A stretch of DNA of 64,000 nt from Xylophilus ampelinus. Its GTDB lineage: Bacteria > Pseudomonadota > Gammaproteobacteria > Burkholderiales > Burkholderiaceae_C. The notes below the pieces were generated by a model. That model worked only from the letters and a program-made list of their open reading frames with translations, had not been told where the DNA came from and made no database searches. The translations under genes and the position numbers were made by a program. Of this stretch, positions 1 through 8,553 are shown in pieces; positions within the stretch are counted from its first letter, which is position 1, and every line of letters begins with the position of its first letter. Location of the stretch: contig NZ_CABFMN010000081.1 in NCBI RefSeq assembly GCF_901875635.1, positions 1 through 64,000 on the forward strand, written 5' to 3'.

Positions 1-438
1 GCCCTGGGCACACCCACATTGCTGAGCTGCCGCGCCGCCCTGTCCTTCGCGCTGTGGGAACGGCACGAACTGCAGCCGCTGGCGCGCCGGCATTTCGGGC
101 GGCCGGCCACCTCGGTGCAGCACCTGGGCAGCTATGCCTGCCGCGACATCAACAGTGGCGACGGGCGTGCGGCGGGGCGCCGCAGCCGCCATGCCACCGC
201 CGATGCGCTCGACGTCGCGGGCGTCACGCTCGAAGGCGGGCGCACGCTGGTCCTGCGACGCGATGCGGCACGGCCCTGGTCCGACGGGCGCGGCGCCGCC
301 GACCCGGCGCAGGCCTTCTTCTTCGACCTGCAGGCCGGCGCCTGCCGCAGCTTCGACGGCGTGCTGGGCCCCGGCTACAACGCGGTGCATGCCGACCACT
401 TCCACCTGGAGGTCGGCGGCTGGCCGATGTGCCGCTGA
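1..438 (+). CDS. Extensin-like C-terminal domain protein, 5' end cut by window edge
   Basis: The reading frame is open from base 1 and stops at 436-438, so only the last 145 or so codons are present. The tail resembles the bacterial extensin-like C-terminal domain: a conserved region with HATADALDVAGV, a Cys-containing stretch and the ending HADHFHLEVGGW-MCR, whose His and Asp residues are typical of that family and recall zinc-dependent peptidoglycan DD-peptidases. The role in cell-wall metabolism is inferred from the family only. The start and any signal peptide lie outside the window. The next gene begins only a few bases downstream, so the two may be co-transcribed. Confidence 0.75.
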   Translation, partial: ALGTPTLLSCRAALSFALWERHELQPLARRHFGRPATSVQHLGSYACRDINSGDGRAAGRRSRHATADALDVAGVTLEGGRTLVLRRDAARPWSDGRGAADPAQAFFFDLQAGACRSFDGVLGPGYNAVHADHFHLEVGGWPMCR

Positions 439-441
439 CCG

Positions 442-2133
442 ATGCGCCGGCGGCAGGACCGCGTAGCATGCAGGCCCCGCCGCCATCGTCCCCCTCCCGC
501 CTTGCGCTCCCCCCACGACTTCTCCCTGCACCACCCGCTGGCCTTCTGGGCCGGCTGCCTCGCGATCATCGGCGGCGTGCTGGCGCATGCGCCGATGTTC
601 CTTATGGGCCGCCACACCGGCTACGAGATGGTGGGCATGGAGATGGACGCGCCCATGCTCGTGGGCATGGCGATGATCCCGCTGGGCGTGCTGCTGGCGG
701 CCTACGGGCTGATGCCGCGCATCGCCCAGCTGCGTGCGCGCCTCCACCCTGCGCAGCCGCTGCACTTCCACCTCGCCGACGGCGTGCCGCTCAATGTCGA
801 GCACTGGAAGCTCGTCGTGGTGCTGGTCGTCGCGCTGGCGGTGGACGTGCTCAAGCCGGCAACGCTGGGCTTCGTCATGCCGGGCATGACGCGCGAGTAC
901 GCCATCAGCAAGGAGACGGCGGGCATCCTCGCCCTGGTCGCACTCACCGGCACCACCGTCGGCTCGGTGCTCTGGGGCCGGCTGGCCGACATGTTCGGGC
1001 GCCGCTCGGCGATCCTGCTGTCGGCGCTGATGTTCATCGGCACGGCCATCTGCGGCGCGATGCCGACCTTCGGCTGGAACCTGGCGATGTGCTTCCTGAT
1101 GGGTGCCTCGGCCGGCGGACTGCTGCCGATCGCCTTCACGCTGATGGCCGAGACCGTGCCCGCCGCGCACCGCGGCTGGCTGCTGGTGGCGCTGGGCGGC
1201 ATCGGCACCTCGGCCGGCTACCTGCTGGCCGCCGGCTCGGCCGACCTGCTGGTGCCCCTCTTCAGCTGGCGCGCGCTGTGGCTGCTCGGACTGCCCACCG
1301 GGCTGCTGATCATCTTCCTGGGGCGCTACATCCCCGAGTCGCCGCGCTTCCTGGCCAACGCGGGGCTGCCCGACGCGGCGCGGGCCGTGCTGGCGCGCTT
1401 CTCGGGCGCCGCGGCGACCGCCTCGCAGGTCGAGGCGGCCGCCGTCGTGGTGGAGCCCGAGCCACCGGCCGGCGGCATGCGCGCGCTGCTGCGCGGGCCG
1501 CATGCGCGCATCACCTGGGGCCTGATCGTCTGCGGGCTGGCCTGGGGCCTGGCGAACTTCGGCTTCCTGCTGTGGCTGCCGACCAACCTGGGCGCGATGG
1601 GCATGGACCCCGGCGCGGCCAACGCGCTGCTCGCGCGCTCGGCCCTGCTGGCGCTGCCCGGCACGGCGCTGGTGATCTGGCTCTACCACCGCTGGAGCAG
1701 CGTGCGGGCCCTGGTGCTCTTCATCGCGCTCACCGCCGTCGCGCTGGCCCTTTTCGGCGCGCTCGCCGTGCTGCGCGTGCAGTCGCCGGCGGCGGTGGTG
1801 GCCGCCACGGCGCTGCTGCTGCTCAGCGCCAGCGGCGTGATCGCGATGCTGATCCCCTACGCCGCCGAGATTTACCCGGTCCACCTGCGCGGCACGGGCT
1901 CGGGCCTGATCGCGGCGAGCTCCAAGGCCGGCGGCATCCTCGGCGCGGGCTTCGGCGTGCTGGGCGTCTTCGGCCACCTGGCGCTGTCGGCCGCGCTCAT
2001 CGCCGTCCCCATGGCCGTGGCGGCACTGCTGCTGGGCCTCGCCGGGGTCGAGACGCGCGGGCGCCGGCTGGAAGAGATCCAGGCCGACCTCTCGGCCGGC
2101 GCGGGCACGCCTGCAGGCCCGACCGCCTCCTAA
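442..2133 (+). CDS. MFS transporter with two extra N-terminal membrane segments
   Basis: A 563-residue inner-membrane protein of the major facilitator superfamily, metabolite:proton symporter type. The canonical first helix begins near residue 118 (HWKLVVVLVVALAVDVLKPA). Motif A follows as GRLADMFGRRSA, and PESPRFL lies before the central loop, as in sugar and aromatic-acid porters. Two further hydrophobic segments, about residues 32-55 and 70-90, precede the canonical core, so the protein probably has 14 helices or an added N-terminal pair. The first 25 residues are Arg/Pro-rich and look non-coding, so the true start may be a later codon. The substrate cannot be told from sequence. The stop is at 2131-2133. 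Confidence 0.85.
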   Translation: MRRRQDRVACRPRRHRPPPALRSPHDFSLHHPLAFWAGCLAIIGGVLAHAPMFLMGRHTGYEMVGMEMDAPMLVGMAMIPLGVLLAAYGLMPRIAQLRARLHPAQPLHFHLADGVPLNVEHWKLVVVLVVALAVDVLKPATLGFVMPGMTREYAISKETAGILALVALTGTTVGSVLWGRLADMFGRRSAILLSALMFIGTAICGAMPTFGWNLAMCFLMGASAGGLLPIAFTLMAETVPAAHRGWLLVALGGIGTSAGYLLAAGSADLLVPLFSWRALWLLGLPTGLLIIFLGRYIPESPRFLANAGLPDAARAVLARFSGAAATASQVEAAAVVVEPEPPAGGMRALLRGPHARITWGLIVCGLAWGLANFGFLLWLPTNLGAMGMDPGAANALLARSALLALPGTALVIWLYHRWSSVRALVLFIALTAVALALFGALAVLRVQSPAAVVAATALLLLSASGVIAMLIPYAAEIYPVHLRGTGSGLIAASSKAGGILGAGFGVLGVFGHLALSAALIAVPMAVAALLLGLAGVETRGRRLEEIQADLSAGAGTPAGPTAS

Positions 2134-2213
2134 AATCGTGGGTTCGCGCCCCGCCGCCCTTATCCGGCAAGCGGCGTCCAAGGGCCTGCAGCCCGCATGG
2201 TTGCTGGTGCATA

Positions 2214-2261
2214 TGCTTATCCGCATAAGGCGCGAACCAGAAAATCGTTTGCTTTCATAAG
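2214..2261 (+). promoter_or_regulatory. Conserved 48-bp block before cysI, probable CysB site and promoter
   Basis: This block matches 43 of 48 positions at 4943-4990, the only other place in the window where it occurs, which lies before cysH. It contains the perfect inverted repeat CTTAT-CCGC-ATAAG and ends in TTTGCTTTCATAAG. It sits 87 bp before the cysI start. Being shared by two sulfur-assimilation promoters suggests a binding site for CysB, the LysR-type activator of sulfate assimilation; the protein is inferred, the repeat is seen. Confidence 0.7.
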
Positions 2262-2348
2262 CGCCGCCCCTAGAGTTCCGCCTTCCTCCGAAGGCTGGCG
2301 CCTGCGGCCGCGCCGCCACCTTCCGACGGGCCTTCCGACCGCCACACG

Positions 2349-4142
2349 ATGTACCAGTACACAGATTTCGACCGCCAGTTCGTGCGCCTGCGGGCCGCGC
2401 AATTCCGCGACCAGCTCGAGCGCTGGCAGGCGGGCAAGCTGCCCGAAGACGAGTTCCGCCCGCTGCGCCTGCAGAACGGCTGGTACGTGCAGCGCTACGC
2501 ACCGATGCTGCGCGTGGCCGTCCCCTACGGCGAGCTGAGCAGCCGCCAGCTGCGCGTGCTCGCGAAGATCGCGCGCGAGTACGACGAGCCCGAGGCCGAG
2601 GTCTACAAGACCGCCATCGAGACCCAGGGCAAGCTCGGCTCGCACAAGCTGCCCACGCACTACGCCCACTTCACCACGCGGCAGAACGTCCAGTACAACT
2701 GGATTCCGCTGGCCAAGTCGGCCGACGTGATGGACCTGCTGGCCTCGGTCGACATGCACGGCATCCAGACCAGCGGCAACTGCATCCGCAACATCACCAG
2801 CGACGAGCGCGCTGGCGTGGCGGTCGACGAGGTGGTCGACCCCCGCCCCTACGCCGAGATCATGCGGCAGTGGAGCACGCTGCACCCCGAGTTCGCCTTC
2901 CTGCCGCGCAAGTTCAAGATCGCGATCACCGGCGCCGCCGAGGACCGCGCCGCCACCGGCTGGCACGATGTGGGCCTGAAGCTGCTCAAGAACGACGCGG
3001 GCGAGATCGGCTTTCGCGTGCAGGTGGGGGGCGGCATGGGCCGCACGCCCATCGTGGGCACGGTGCTGCGCGAGTTCCTGCCCTGGCAGCAGATCATGAA
3101 CTACCTCGAGGCCGTGATCCGCGTCTACAACCGCTACGGCCGCCGCGACAACATCTACAAGGCCCGCATCAAGATCCTGGTGAAGGCCGAGGGCCAGCGC
3201 TACATCGACGACGTCGAGGCCGAGTACAAGCAGATCCTCGAGCACGACGGCGCGCCGCACACCATCACGCAGGCCGAGTTCGACCGCGTGGCCGCGTCCT
3301 TCTTGCCGCCTGCCCTGGCGCAGCGCGTGTACCAGAGCGCCGAGGCCACCGATGCCGCCCTGCGCGAGCAGGCCGCCGACGACGCGCAGTTCGCGCGCTG
3401 GCTGCAGCGCAACGTGGCGCCGCACAAGAACCCCGCCCTGCGCGCCGTCACGCTGTCCTTCAAGCGGCTGGGCCAGGCGCCGGGCGACGCGAACGCCGAC
3501 CAGCTCGACACCGTGGCCGCGCTGGCCGACCGCTTCTCGGCCGGCGAAGTGCGCGTGACGCACGACCAGAACGTGCTCCTGCCCTGGGTGCATGCCGAAG
3601 ACCTGCACGCGCTGTGGCTCGCCGCCCGCGCCGCGGGCTTCGCCAGCGCCAACGTGCACCTGCTCACGGACATGATCGCCTGCCCCGGCGGCGACTTCTG
3701 CGCGCTGGCCAATGCACGGTCGATCCCCGTCGCCGAGGCCATCACCGAGCGCTACCAGGACCTCGACGAGCTCGACGACCTGGGCGAGATCGACCTGCAC
3801 ATCAGCGGCTGCATCAACAGCTGCGGCCACCACCACAGCGGCCACATCGGCATCCTCGGCGTCGACAAGGACGGCAAGGAGTGGTACCAGGTCACGCTGG
3901 CCGGCTCCGACGGCTCCGACCTGAGCGGTCCGGCCCAGGCCGGCAAGGTGGTCGGCCCGTCGTTCTCGGCGGCCGAGGTGCCGGACGTGATCGAAGCGGT
4001 GCTCAACACCTACCGCGACACGCGCCAGGTCATCGACGGAAAGAGCGAGACCTTCATCGACACGCTGCGCCGCGTCGGGCACGACCCGTTCAAGGCGGCC
4101 GCCAACGGTGCGCGCTTCAAGGCCGAGGAGGTGTCGGCATGA
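2349..4142 (+). CDS. cysI: Nitrite/sulfite reductase hemoprotein subunit (assimilatory sulfite reductase)
   Basis: A 597-residue siroheme/[4Fe-4S] enzyme that reduces sulfite to sulfide in the cytoplasm. Two ferredoxin-like halves and two nitrite/sulfite reductase domains are recognisable. The cluster ligands are the Cys pair in CPGGDFC near residue 442 and the pair in CINSCGHHH near residue 485. The TSGNCIRN segment near residue 140 is typical of the family. The start at 2349 follows the conserved regulatory block by 87 bp. The stop overlaps the next start by four bases (ATGA), showing translational coupling with the DUF934 gene. No flavoprotein subunit is nearby; electrons may come from ferredoxin. 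Confidence 0.95.
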   Translation: MYQYTDFDRQFVRLRAAQFRDQLERWQAGKLPEDEFRPLRLQNGWYVQRYAPMLRVAVPYGELSSRQLRVLAKIAREYDEPEAEVYKTAIETQGKLGSHKLPTHYAHFTTRQNVQYNWIPLAKSADVMDLLASVDMHGIQTSGNCIRNITSDERAGVAVDEVVDPRPYAEIMRQWSTLHPEFAFLPRKFKIAITGAAEDRAATGWHDVGLKLLKNDAGEIGFRVQVGGGMGRTPIVGTVLREFLPWQQIMNYLEAVIRVYNRYGRRDNIYKARIKILVKAEGQRYIDDVEAEYKQILEHDGAPHTITQAEFDRVAASFLPPALAQRVYQSAEATDAALREQAADDAQFARWLQRNVAPHKNPALRAVTLSFKRLGQAPGDANADQLDTVAALADRFSAGEVRVTHDQNVLLPWVHAEDLHALWLAARAAGFASANVHLLTDMIACPGGDFCALANARSIPVAEAITERYQDLDELDDLGEIDLHISGCINSCGHHHSGHIGILGVDKDGKEWYQVTLAGSDGSDLSGPAQAGKVVGPSFSAAEVPDVIEAVLNTYRDTRQVIDGKSETFIDTLRRVGHDPFKAAANGARFKAEEVSA

Positions 4143-4531
4143 ACCGCACGCTCAAGATCCTCGCCGCCGAAGAGCACGTCGACGACGGCGACCCGAAGGT
4201 GCTGCAGCTCGCCAACGACGCCGACCCGCTGGCCATCGAGAACTGCCTGCAGGACGTCGAACGCATCGACCTGGTGTTCCCGAAGTTCACCGACGGCCGC
4301 GCCTACAGCCAGGCCTTCCTGCTGCGCCGCCGCCTGGGCTTCACGGGCGACATCCGCGCCACCGGCGACGTGCTGATCGACCAGCTGGTGCAGATGCAGC
4401 GCACTGGCTTCTCCAGCGCCGTGCTCAAGGAAGGCGTGGACGCCTCCGCCGCGCAACGCCAGTTCGACCGCTTCGCTGCCTACTACCAGGGCGATGCGCA
4501 GCAGCCCGAGCCGCTGTTCGCACGCGACTGA
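4139..4531 (+). CDS. DUF934 family protein of the sulfite reductase operon
   Basis: A 130-residue protein of the DUF934 family, which in proteobacteria almost always follows cysI. The recognisable stretch is DLVFPKFTDGRAYSQAFLLRRRLGF, followed by a conserved GDVLIDQL region. No catalytic motif or membrane segment is visible. The start overlaps the cysI stop by four bases, so it is translated from the same message. Its biochemical role is unknown; an accessory function in sulfite reduction is inferred from context only. Confidence 0.9.
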   Translation: MNRTLKILAAEEHVDDGDPKVLQLANDADPLAIENCLQDVERIDLVFPKFTDGRAYSQAFLLRRRLGFTGDIRATGDVLIDQLVQMQRTGFSSAVLKEGVDASAAQRQFDRFAAYYQGDAQQPEPLFARD

Positions 4532-4597
4532 ACCGTCCCGAAACTGAAAAGTGCAATCGGCCGCCAGCGCCCGTGGGACGGGGGTTGCGGCCGAATT

Positions 4598-4613
4598 CGT
4601 CACGTTCGTGACG
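4598..4613. repeat. Interrupted palindrome CGTCACG-tt-CGTGACG
   Basis: Two perfect 7-bp arms with a two-base spacer lie 67 bp after the DUF934 stop. There is no following T-run, so it is more likely a protein-binding site than an intrinsic terminator. Function unknown. Confidence 0.5.
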
Positions 4614-4648
4614 ATCTGCGGCTGACACAAGTTGCGATAGCAAAATAG

Positions 4649-4734
4649 CCGTTCGGACTGAGCTTGGTCTGTCCTGAGCCTGTCGAAGGGTCGAAGTCCT
4701 GCGCAGCGCTACGACAAGCGCTCAGCGTGAACGG
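4649..4734. repeat. REP-like intergenic repeat element
   Basis: The segment begins CCGTTCGGACTGAGC and ends GCTCAGCGTGAACGG, which are imperfect inverted copies (12 of 15 positions). Between them is CCTGAGCCTGTCGAAGGG. Elements built on a CCTTCGACAGGCTCAGG core are common between genes in Burkholderiales (recalled, not searched). Confidence 0.6.
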
Positions 4735-4942
4735 GCCTGTGTTTTTGAGCGCCATCCGGTCTCCGAGCGTCCCTGCATGGACGTTGGCCATCCGGACCGC
4801 CTTTCACATCGACAGCTGGACACTGCGACTCGGGCGCCTGCGCCAGTTGCGCCACCGCTTCATGCCGCGTCGCATGCGCCTGCCCGCTTTATCCGGATTC
4901 GCGCCCCGAACTCGCGGAAACCCGCATGAACACTGGCGCATT

Positions 4943-4990
4943 TGCTTATCCGCATAACGCGTGAACTAAAAGATCGTTTGCTTTCATAAG
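4943..4990 (+). promoter_or_regulatory. Second copy of the 48-bp block, before cysH; probable CysB site
   Basis: Identical to 2214-2261 except for five substitutions, and it lies 72 bp before the cysH start. One arm of the inverted repeat is changed (CTTAT-CCGC-ATAAC). The similarity continues more weakly for about 20 bp downstream, where both copies keep an AGTTC. It marks a second promoter, so the cys genes are two units under one regulator. Confidence 0.7.
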
Positions 4991-5062
4991 GGTGCTGCCT
5001 AAAGTTCAGGCTTCGGGCACCGGCCTCGTGCACGGCGACCCGCACCACGGATCACCCACCCC

Positions 5063-5683
5063 ATGAGCATCGACCTCGCAGACATCAACGACCGCCTCGG
5101 CCGCAACGCCGAAGGCCTGGTCGACTGGGCCATCGGCCTGCGCCAGCCGGCCATCGTCACCACCAATTTCCGGCCCTTCGAGGCGGTGATCCTGCACCTC
5201 GTCACGCGGGTGAAGCCCGACGTGCCGGTGGTGTGGATGGACAACGGCTACAACACCGAGGCGACCTACCGCTTCGCCGACGAGGTGACGAAGCGGCTGA
5301 AGCTGAACCTGAAGATCTACCTGCCGCTTCGCTCGCGCGCGCACCGCGAGGCCGTCGACGGCCCGACGCCCGCGCTGGACGACTCGCGCCATGCTGCCTT
5401 CACCGAGGAAGTGAAGCTCGAGCCCTTCGCCCGCGCCCTGCGCGAGACGGCGCCGAAGGTCTGGTTCACCGCCCTGCGCGCCACCGACACCGCCGTGCGC
5501 GCGCAGATGGACCCGGTGAGCCTCAACCCCGACGGCCTGATCAAGGTCGCGCCGCTGCTGCACTGGTCCTCCAAGGACCTGTACGAATATTGCGAGAAGC
5601 ACGGCCTGCCCAACAACTTCGACTACGTGGACCCGACCAAGGGCGAAGACAACCGCGAGTGCGGTCTACACCTGAGCCACTGA
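5063..5683 (+). CDS. cysH: Phosphoadenosine/adenosine phosphosulfate reductase family protein, divergent
   Basis: A 206-residue member of the PAPS/APS reductase family, which reduces activated sulfate to sulfite. The family ending is clear: a redox Cys in ECGLHLSH at the C terminus, preceded by a WSxxDLYEYCEKHGLP segment and by WMDNGYNTEATYRFADE. It lacks the Cys-Cys pairs that bind [4Fe-4S] in APS reductases. The usual PP-loop SFGA-D/E-S is replaced by TNFRPFE. It is also shorter than most relatives (about 230-250). Position between cysI-DUF934 and cysD-cysN supports the role. It could prefer PAPS, but no cysC kinase is in the window. Confidence 0.85.
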   Translation: MSIDLADINDRLGRNAEGLVDWAIGLRQPAIVTTNFRPFEAVILHLVTRVKPDVPVVWMDNGYNTEATYRFADEVTKRLKLNLKIYLPLRSRAHREAVDGPTPALDDSRHAAFTEEVKLEPFARALRETAPKVWFTALRATDTAVRAQMDPVSLNPDGLIKVAPLLHWSSKDLYEYCEKHGLPNNFDYVDPTKGEDNRECGLHLSH

Positions 5684-5698
5684 AATCGGACCGCCATG

Positions 5699-5786
5699 CG
5701 CGAAGGGCACGAAGGTTTCGCAAAGTACGCGAAAGAACAACCAAGAAATTTTTCGCGTCTTTCGCGTAACTTTCGCGCCCTTCGCG
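5699..5786. repeat. Long imperfect inverted repeat between cysH and cysD
   Basis: The left arm begins CGCGAAGGGCACGAAGG and the right arm ends CTTTCGCGCCCTTCGCG; both also carry CGCGAAAGA or its complement next to the loop. The arms would fold into a long stem in the cysH-cysD message. TTCGCG-rich repeats of this kind are common between genes in Burkholderiales. It may stabilise the upstream mRNA or attenuate transcription. Confidence 0.65.
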
Positions 5787-5815
5787 TACGGAAGTCCGCT
5801 CCCGAATTCGACCCC

Positions 5816-6775
5816 ATGAACGCCCGCACCGAACCCGACCTGCTGCAAGCCGCCACGACGATGCATTCGCCTGCCCGCCTGTCCAACACGCACCTCGATG
5901 CGCTCGAGGAAGAAGCGATCTTCATCCTGCGCGAAGTCGCCGCCGCCTTCGAGCGCCCGACGCTGCTCTTTTCGGGCGGCAAGGACTCGCTGGTGCTGCT
6001 CAAGTGCGCCGAGAAGGCCTTTGGCGCCGGCCGCCTGCCCTACCCGCTGCTGATGATCGACACGGGCCACAACTTCCCCGAAGTCACGGCCTTCCGCGAT
6101 CACCGCGCGAAGGAACTGGGCGCGGAGCTGATCGTGCGCAGCGTCGAGGATTCGATGGCGCGCGGCACCGTGCGCCTGGCGCATCCCGGCGAGTCGCGCA
6201 ACGTGCACCAGTCGGTCACGCTGCTCGAGGCGATCGAGGAATTCCGCTTCGACGCGCTGATCGGCGGCGCGCGCCGCGACGAGGAGAAGGCCCGTGCCAA
6301 GGAGCGCATCTTTTCGCACCGCGACGCCTTCGGCCAGTGGCAGCCCAAGGACCAGCGCCCCGAGCTGTGGACGCTGTTCAACACCCGACTCGCGCCGGGC
6401 GAGCACTTCCGCGTCTTCCCGATCAGCAACTGGACCGAGCTGGACGTGTGGCAGTACATCGAGCGCGAGGCGATCGCGCTGCCCTCGATCTACTACACGC
6501 ACCAGCGCGAGGTGGTCGAGCGCAAGGGCCTGCTGATGCCGGTGACCGAGCTCACGCCCCCGCGCGACGGCGAAAAGGTGGAAGTGCGCAACGTGCGCTT
6601 CCGTACCGTGGGCGACATCACCTGCACCGCGCCGGTCGAGAGCCTGGCCGCCGACGCGGGCGACGTGGTGATCGAGACGCTGGCCGCCGACGTGAGCGAG
6701 CGCGGCGCGACGCGCATGGACGACAAGACCTCGGAAGCCTCCATGGAAAAGCGCAAGAAGGACGGGTATTTCTGA
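5816..6775 (+). CDS. cysD: Sulfate adenylyltransferase subunit 2
   Basis: A 319-residue ATP-sulfurylase small subunit that adenylates sulfate to APS. The PP-loop SGGKDS is at about residues 54-59, followed by the family stretch PYPLLMIDTGHNFPEV and by IGGARRDEEKARAKERIFSHRD. It ends in KRKKDGYF as usual for CysD. An upstream in-frame extension is open but runs through the inverted repeat, so the ATG at 5816 is chosen. The stop overlaps the cysN start by one base (TGATG), fitting the obligate CysDN heterodimer. Confidence 0.96.
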   Translation: MNARTEPDLLQAATTMHSPARLSNTHLDALEEEAIFILREVAAAFERPTLLFSGGKDSLVLLKCAEKAFGAGRLPYPLLMIDTGHNFPEVTAFRDHRAKELGAELIVRSVEDSMARGTVRLAHPGESRNVHQSVTLLEAIEEFRFDALIGGARRDEEKARAKERIFSHRDAFGQWQPKDQRPELWTLFNTRLAPGEHFRVFPISNWTELDVWQYIEREAIALPSIYYTHQREVVERKGLLMPVTELTPPRDGEKVEVRNVRFRTVGDITCTAPVESLAADAGDVVIETLAADVSERGATRMDDKTSEASMEKRKKDGYF

Positions 6776-8175
6776 TGACCGCTGCTACGAAATCGATAGC
6801 TTCTTCCGCAGGCGCCGCGGGCGCTGCAGGCACTTTTGGCTCCGAATCCGCCGCCCAGGGCGACACCGGCACGGCCCTGCGCTTCATCACCTGCGGATCG
6901 GTGGACGATGGCAAGAGCACGCTCATCGGCCGACTGCTGGTCGACAGCAAGACGGTGCTGCAGGACCAGCTCGCGGGCGTGCAGCGCAACGGCGAGACCG
7001 ACCTCGCCCTGCTGACCGACGGCCTCTCGGCCGAGCGCGAACAGGGCATCACGATCGACGTGGCGTACCGCTACTTCTCGACCGCGAGGCGCAAGTTCAT
7101 CATCGGCGACGCGCCGGGCCACGAGCAGTACACGCGCAACATGGTCACGGCCGCTTCGAGCGCCGACGCCGCAGTGGTGCTGGTCGACGCGACCAAGCTC
7201 AAGTGGGCCGCCGAGGTCGGGGATGGCGAAGTCGTCGTGCGCGACCTGCTGCCGCAGACGCGCCGCCACACGCTGCTGGCGCACCTGCTGCGCGTGCAGT
7301 CGATCGTGGTGGCCGTGAACAAGCTCGATGCCATCGACGACGCGGAGCTGGCCTTCGAGCGCATCAGCGCCGCACTGAACGATTTCGCGCAAGCCGCCGG
7401 CGTGCAGCTCACGGCCATCGTGCCGGTGTCGGCGCTCAAGGGCTGGAACGTGACCTCGCGCCATCGCGAAGGCAGCACAGGCTGGGCCGGCTACGAAGGC
7501 CCGAGCCTGCTCGAGCTGCTCGAGGGCCTGCCGGTCACGGCGCAGGACGACGCCGTGCCCTTCGCCTTCCCGGTGCAGTGGGTCGAGAAGTTCTCCGGCT
7601 CCGCGGACACCAGCCAGGGCCGCCGCATCTTCTGGGGCCGCGTCGCCAGCGGCCAGGTGGTGCCGGGCCAGCGCATCGCCATCCTCCCCAGCGGGCAGCA
7701 TGCGACCGTGGCGCGCGTGCTCACGCACACGCGGCAGGAGCATGGCGTGCACGCCGGCCACAGCGCCGGCATCGTGCTCGACCGCGAGGTGGACGTGTCG
7801 CGCGGCGACTGGCTGCTCGAGCCCGAGGCCTTCCAGCCCGTGCGCGAGATCACCGCCACCGTGGCCTGGCTCGACGACGAGCCGCTGGTGCCAGGCCGCG
7901 TGTATTGGGCGCTGCAGGGCCACCGCTGGGTCAAGGCCAAGGTGGCGCGCATCGCACACCGGCTGAACGTCAACACGCTGGCGGCCGAGGGCGCCATGCA
8001 GCTCGAGCCAAACGCCATCGGCGAAGTGGTGCTCGCGCTGCAGCAGCCGCTGGCCGTGCTGCCCTTCACGCAGTCGCGCGCGCTGGGGTCGATGGTGCTG
8101 GTCGATACGGCCTCGCACCGCACCTCGGCGGCCGTGCTTGTCCGCGCGCCGGCACAGCCTGCGCCGAGCCCTTAA
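6775..8175 (+). CDS. cysN: Sulfate adenylyltransferase subunit 1 (GTPase)
   Basis: A 466-residue elongation-factor-like GTPase that drives the CysD reaction. The P-loop CGSVDDGKST lies near residue 43, the switch-region DAPGHEQYTRNM follows, and NKLD gives guanine specificity. EF-Tu-like beta-barrel domains fill the C-terminal half. No APS kinase domain is fused. Residues 3-25 (rich in Ala, Gly and Ser) are encoded by a copy of the palindromic repeat described under findings and read in frame, which lengthens the N terminus. The start is coupled to the cysD stop. Confidence 0.95.
   Translation: MTAATKSIASSAGAAGAAGTFGSESAAQGDTGTALRFITCGSVDDGKSTLIGRLLVDSKTVLQDQLAGVQRNGETDLALLTDGLSAEREQGITIDVAYRYFSTARRKFIIGDAPGHEQYTRNMVTAASSADAAVVLVDATKLKWAAEVGDGEVVVRDLLPQTRRHTLLAHLLRVQSIVVAVNKLDAIDDAELAFERISAALNDFAQAAGVQLTAIVPVSALKGWNVTSRHREGSTGWAGYEGPSLLELLEGLPVTAQDDAVPFAFPVQWVEKFSGSADTSQGRRIFWGRVASGQVVPGQRIAILPSGQHATVARVLTHTRQEHGVHAGHSAGIVLDREVDVSRGDWLLEPEAFQPVREITATVAWLDDEPLVPGRVYWALQGHRWVKAKVARIAHRLNVNTLAAEGAMQLEPNAIGEVVLALQQPLAVLPFTQSRALGSMVLVDTASHRTSAAVLVRAPAQPAPSP
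6784..6848 (+). repeat. Palindromic repeat inside the cysN N terminus
   Basis: The core GCTAC-GAAATCG-ATAGC is at 6784-6800, followed by a GC-rich tail with GGGCGCTGCAGG and CTTTTGGCTCC. It is read in frame as a small Ala/Gly/Ser-rich insert. Similar units are at 50750 and 53092. Confidence 0.7.
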
Positions 8176-8217
8176 AATGCCGGGTTTTCCCCGACCCGCC
8201 TCACCAGCCATAGCGCC

Positions 8218-8547
8218 ATGACCCACGTCGTCTCCGAGAACTGCATCCGCTGCAAATACACCGATTGCGTCGACGTGTGTCCGGTGGATTGCTTCCGCGA
8301 GGGGCCGAACATGCTGGTGATCGATCCGGACGAGTGCATCGATTGCGCGGTCTGCATCCCCGAGTGCCCCGTCAACGCCATCTACGCCGAGGAAGACCTC
8401 CCGGCCGACCAGTTGGCCTTCATCAAGCTCAATGCCGAGCTGGCCGTGGCCGACGGCTGGAAGAGCATCACCAAGCGCAAGCCCGCGCTGCCCGACGCGG
8501 ACGAGTGGAAGGACAAGACGGGCAAGATCGGCGAGCTCATCAAGTAA
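8218..8547 (+). CDS. fdxA: Seven-iron ferredoxin FdxA
   Basis: A 109-residue soluble electron carrier of the FdxA type, with [3Fe-4S] and [4Fe-4S] clusters. The first motif, [17 protein letters not shown], has the wide spacing typical of the 3Fe site, and the second, [13 protein letters not shown], is a normal CxxCxxCxxxCP. The C-terminal helix-rich tail is also usual for the family. Six bases separate it from the following ferredoxin reductase, its likely redox partner. It may supply low-potential electrons to siroheme enzymes such as CysI upstream; that link is inference. Confidence 0.95.
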   Translation: MTHVVSENCIRCKYTDCVDVCPVDCFREGPNMLVIDPDECIDCAVCIPECPVNAIYAEEDLPADQLAFIKLNAELAVADGWKSITKRKPALPDADEWKDKTGKIGELIK

Positions 8548-8553
8548 GCCCCG

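Larger units (their letters stand above)
4532..5062. other. 531-bp intergenic region between the two cys units
   Basis: No convincing gene is present. From left to right it holds the 16-bp interrupted palindrome at 4598-4613, a REP-like element at 4649-4734 and the second copy of the 48-bp regulatory block at 4943-4990. The possible reading frames here lack a ribosome binding site and resemble nothing I recognise. Confidence 0.7.

Noticed and set aside
54..2228. A 724-codon plus-strand frame over the first two genes
   Set aside because: It is rich in Arg, Ala, Pro and Gly with no family motifs; the MFS transporter and extensin-like protein occupy other frames.
4664..4957. A 97-codon frame between the two cys units
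   Set aside because: It runs through the REP-like element and the regulatory block, and has no protein similarity that I recognise.
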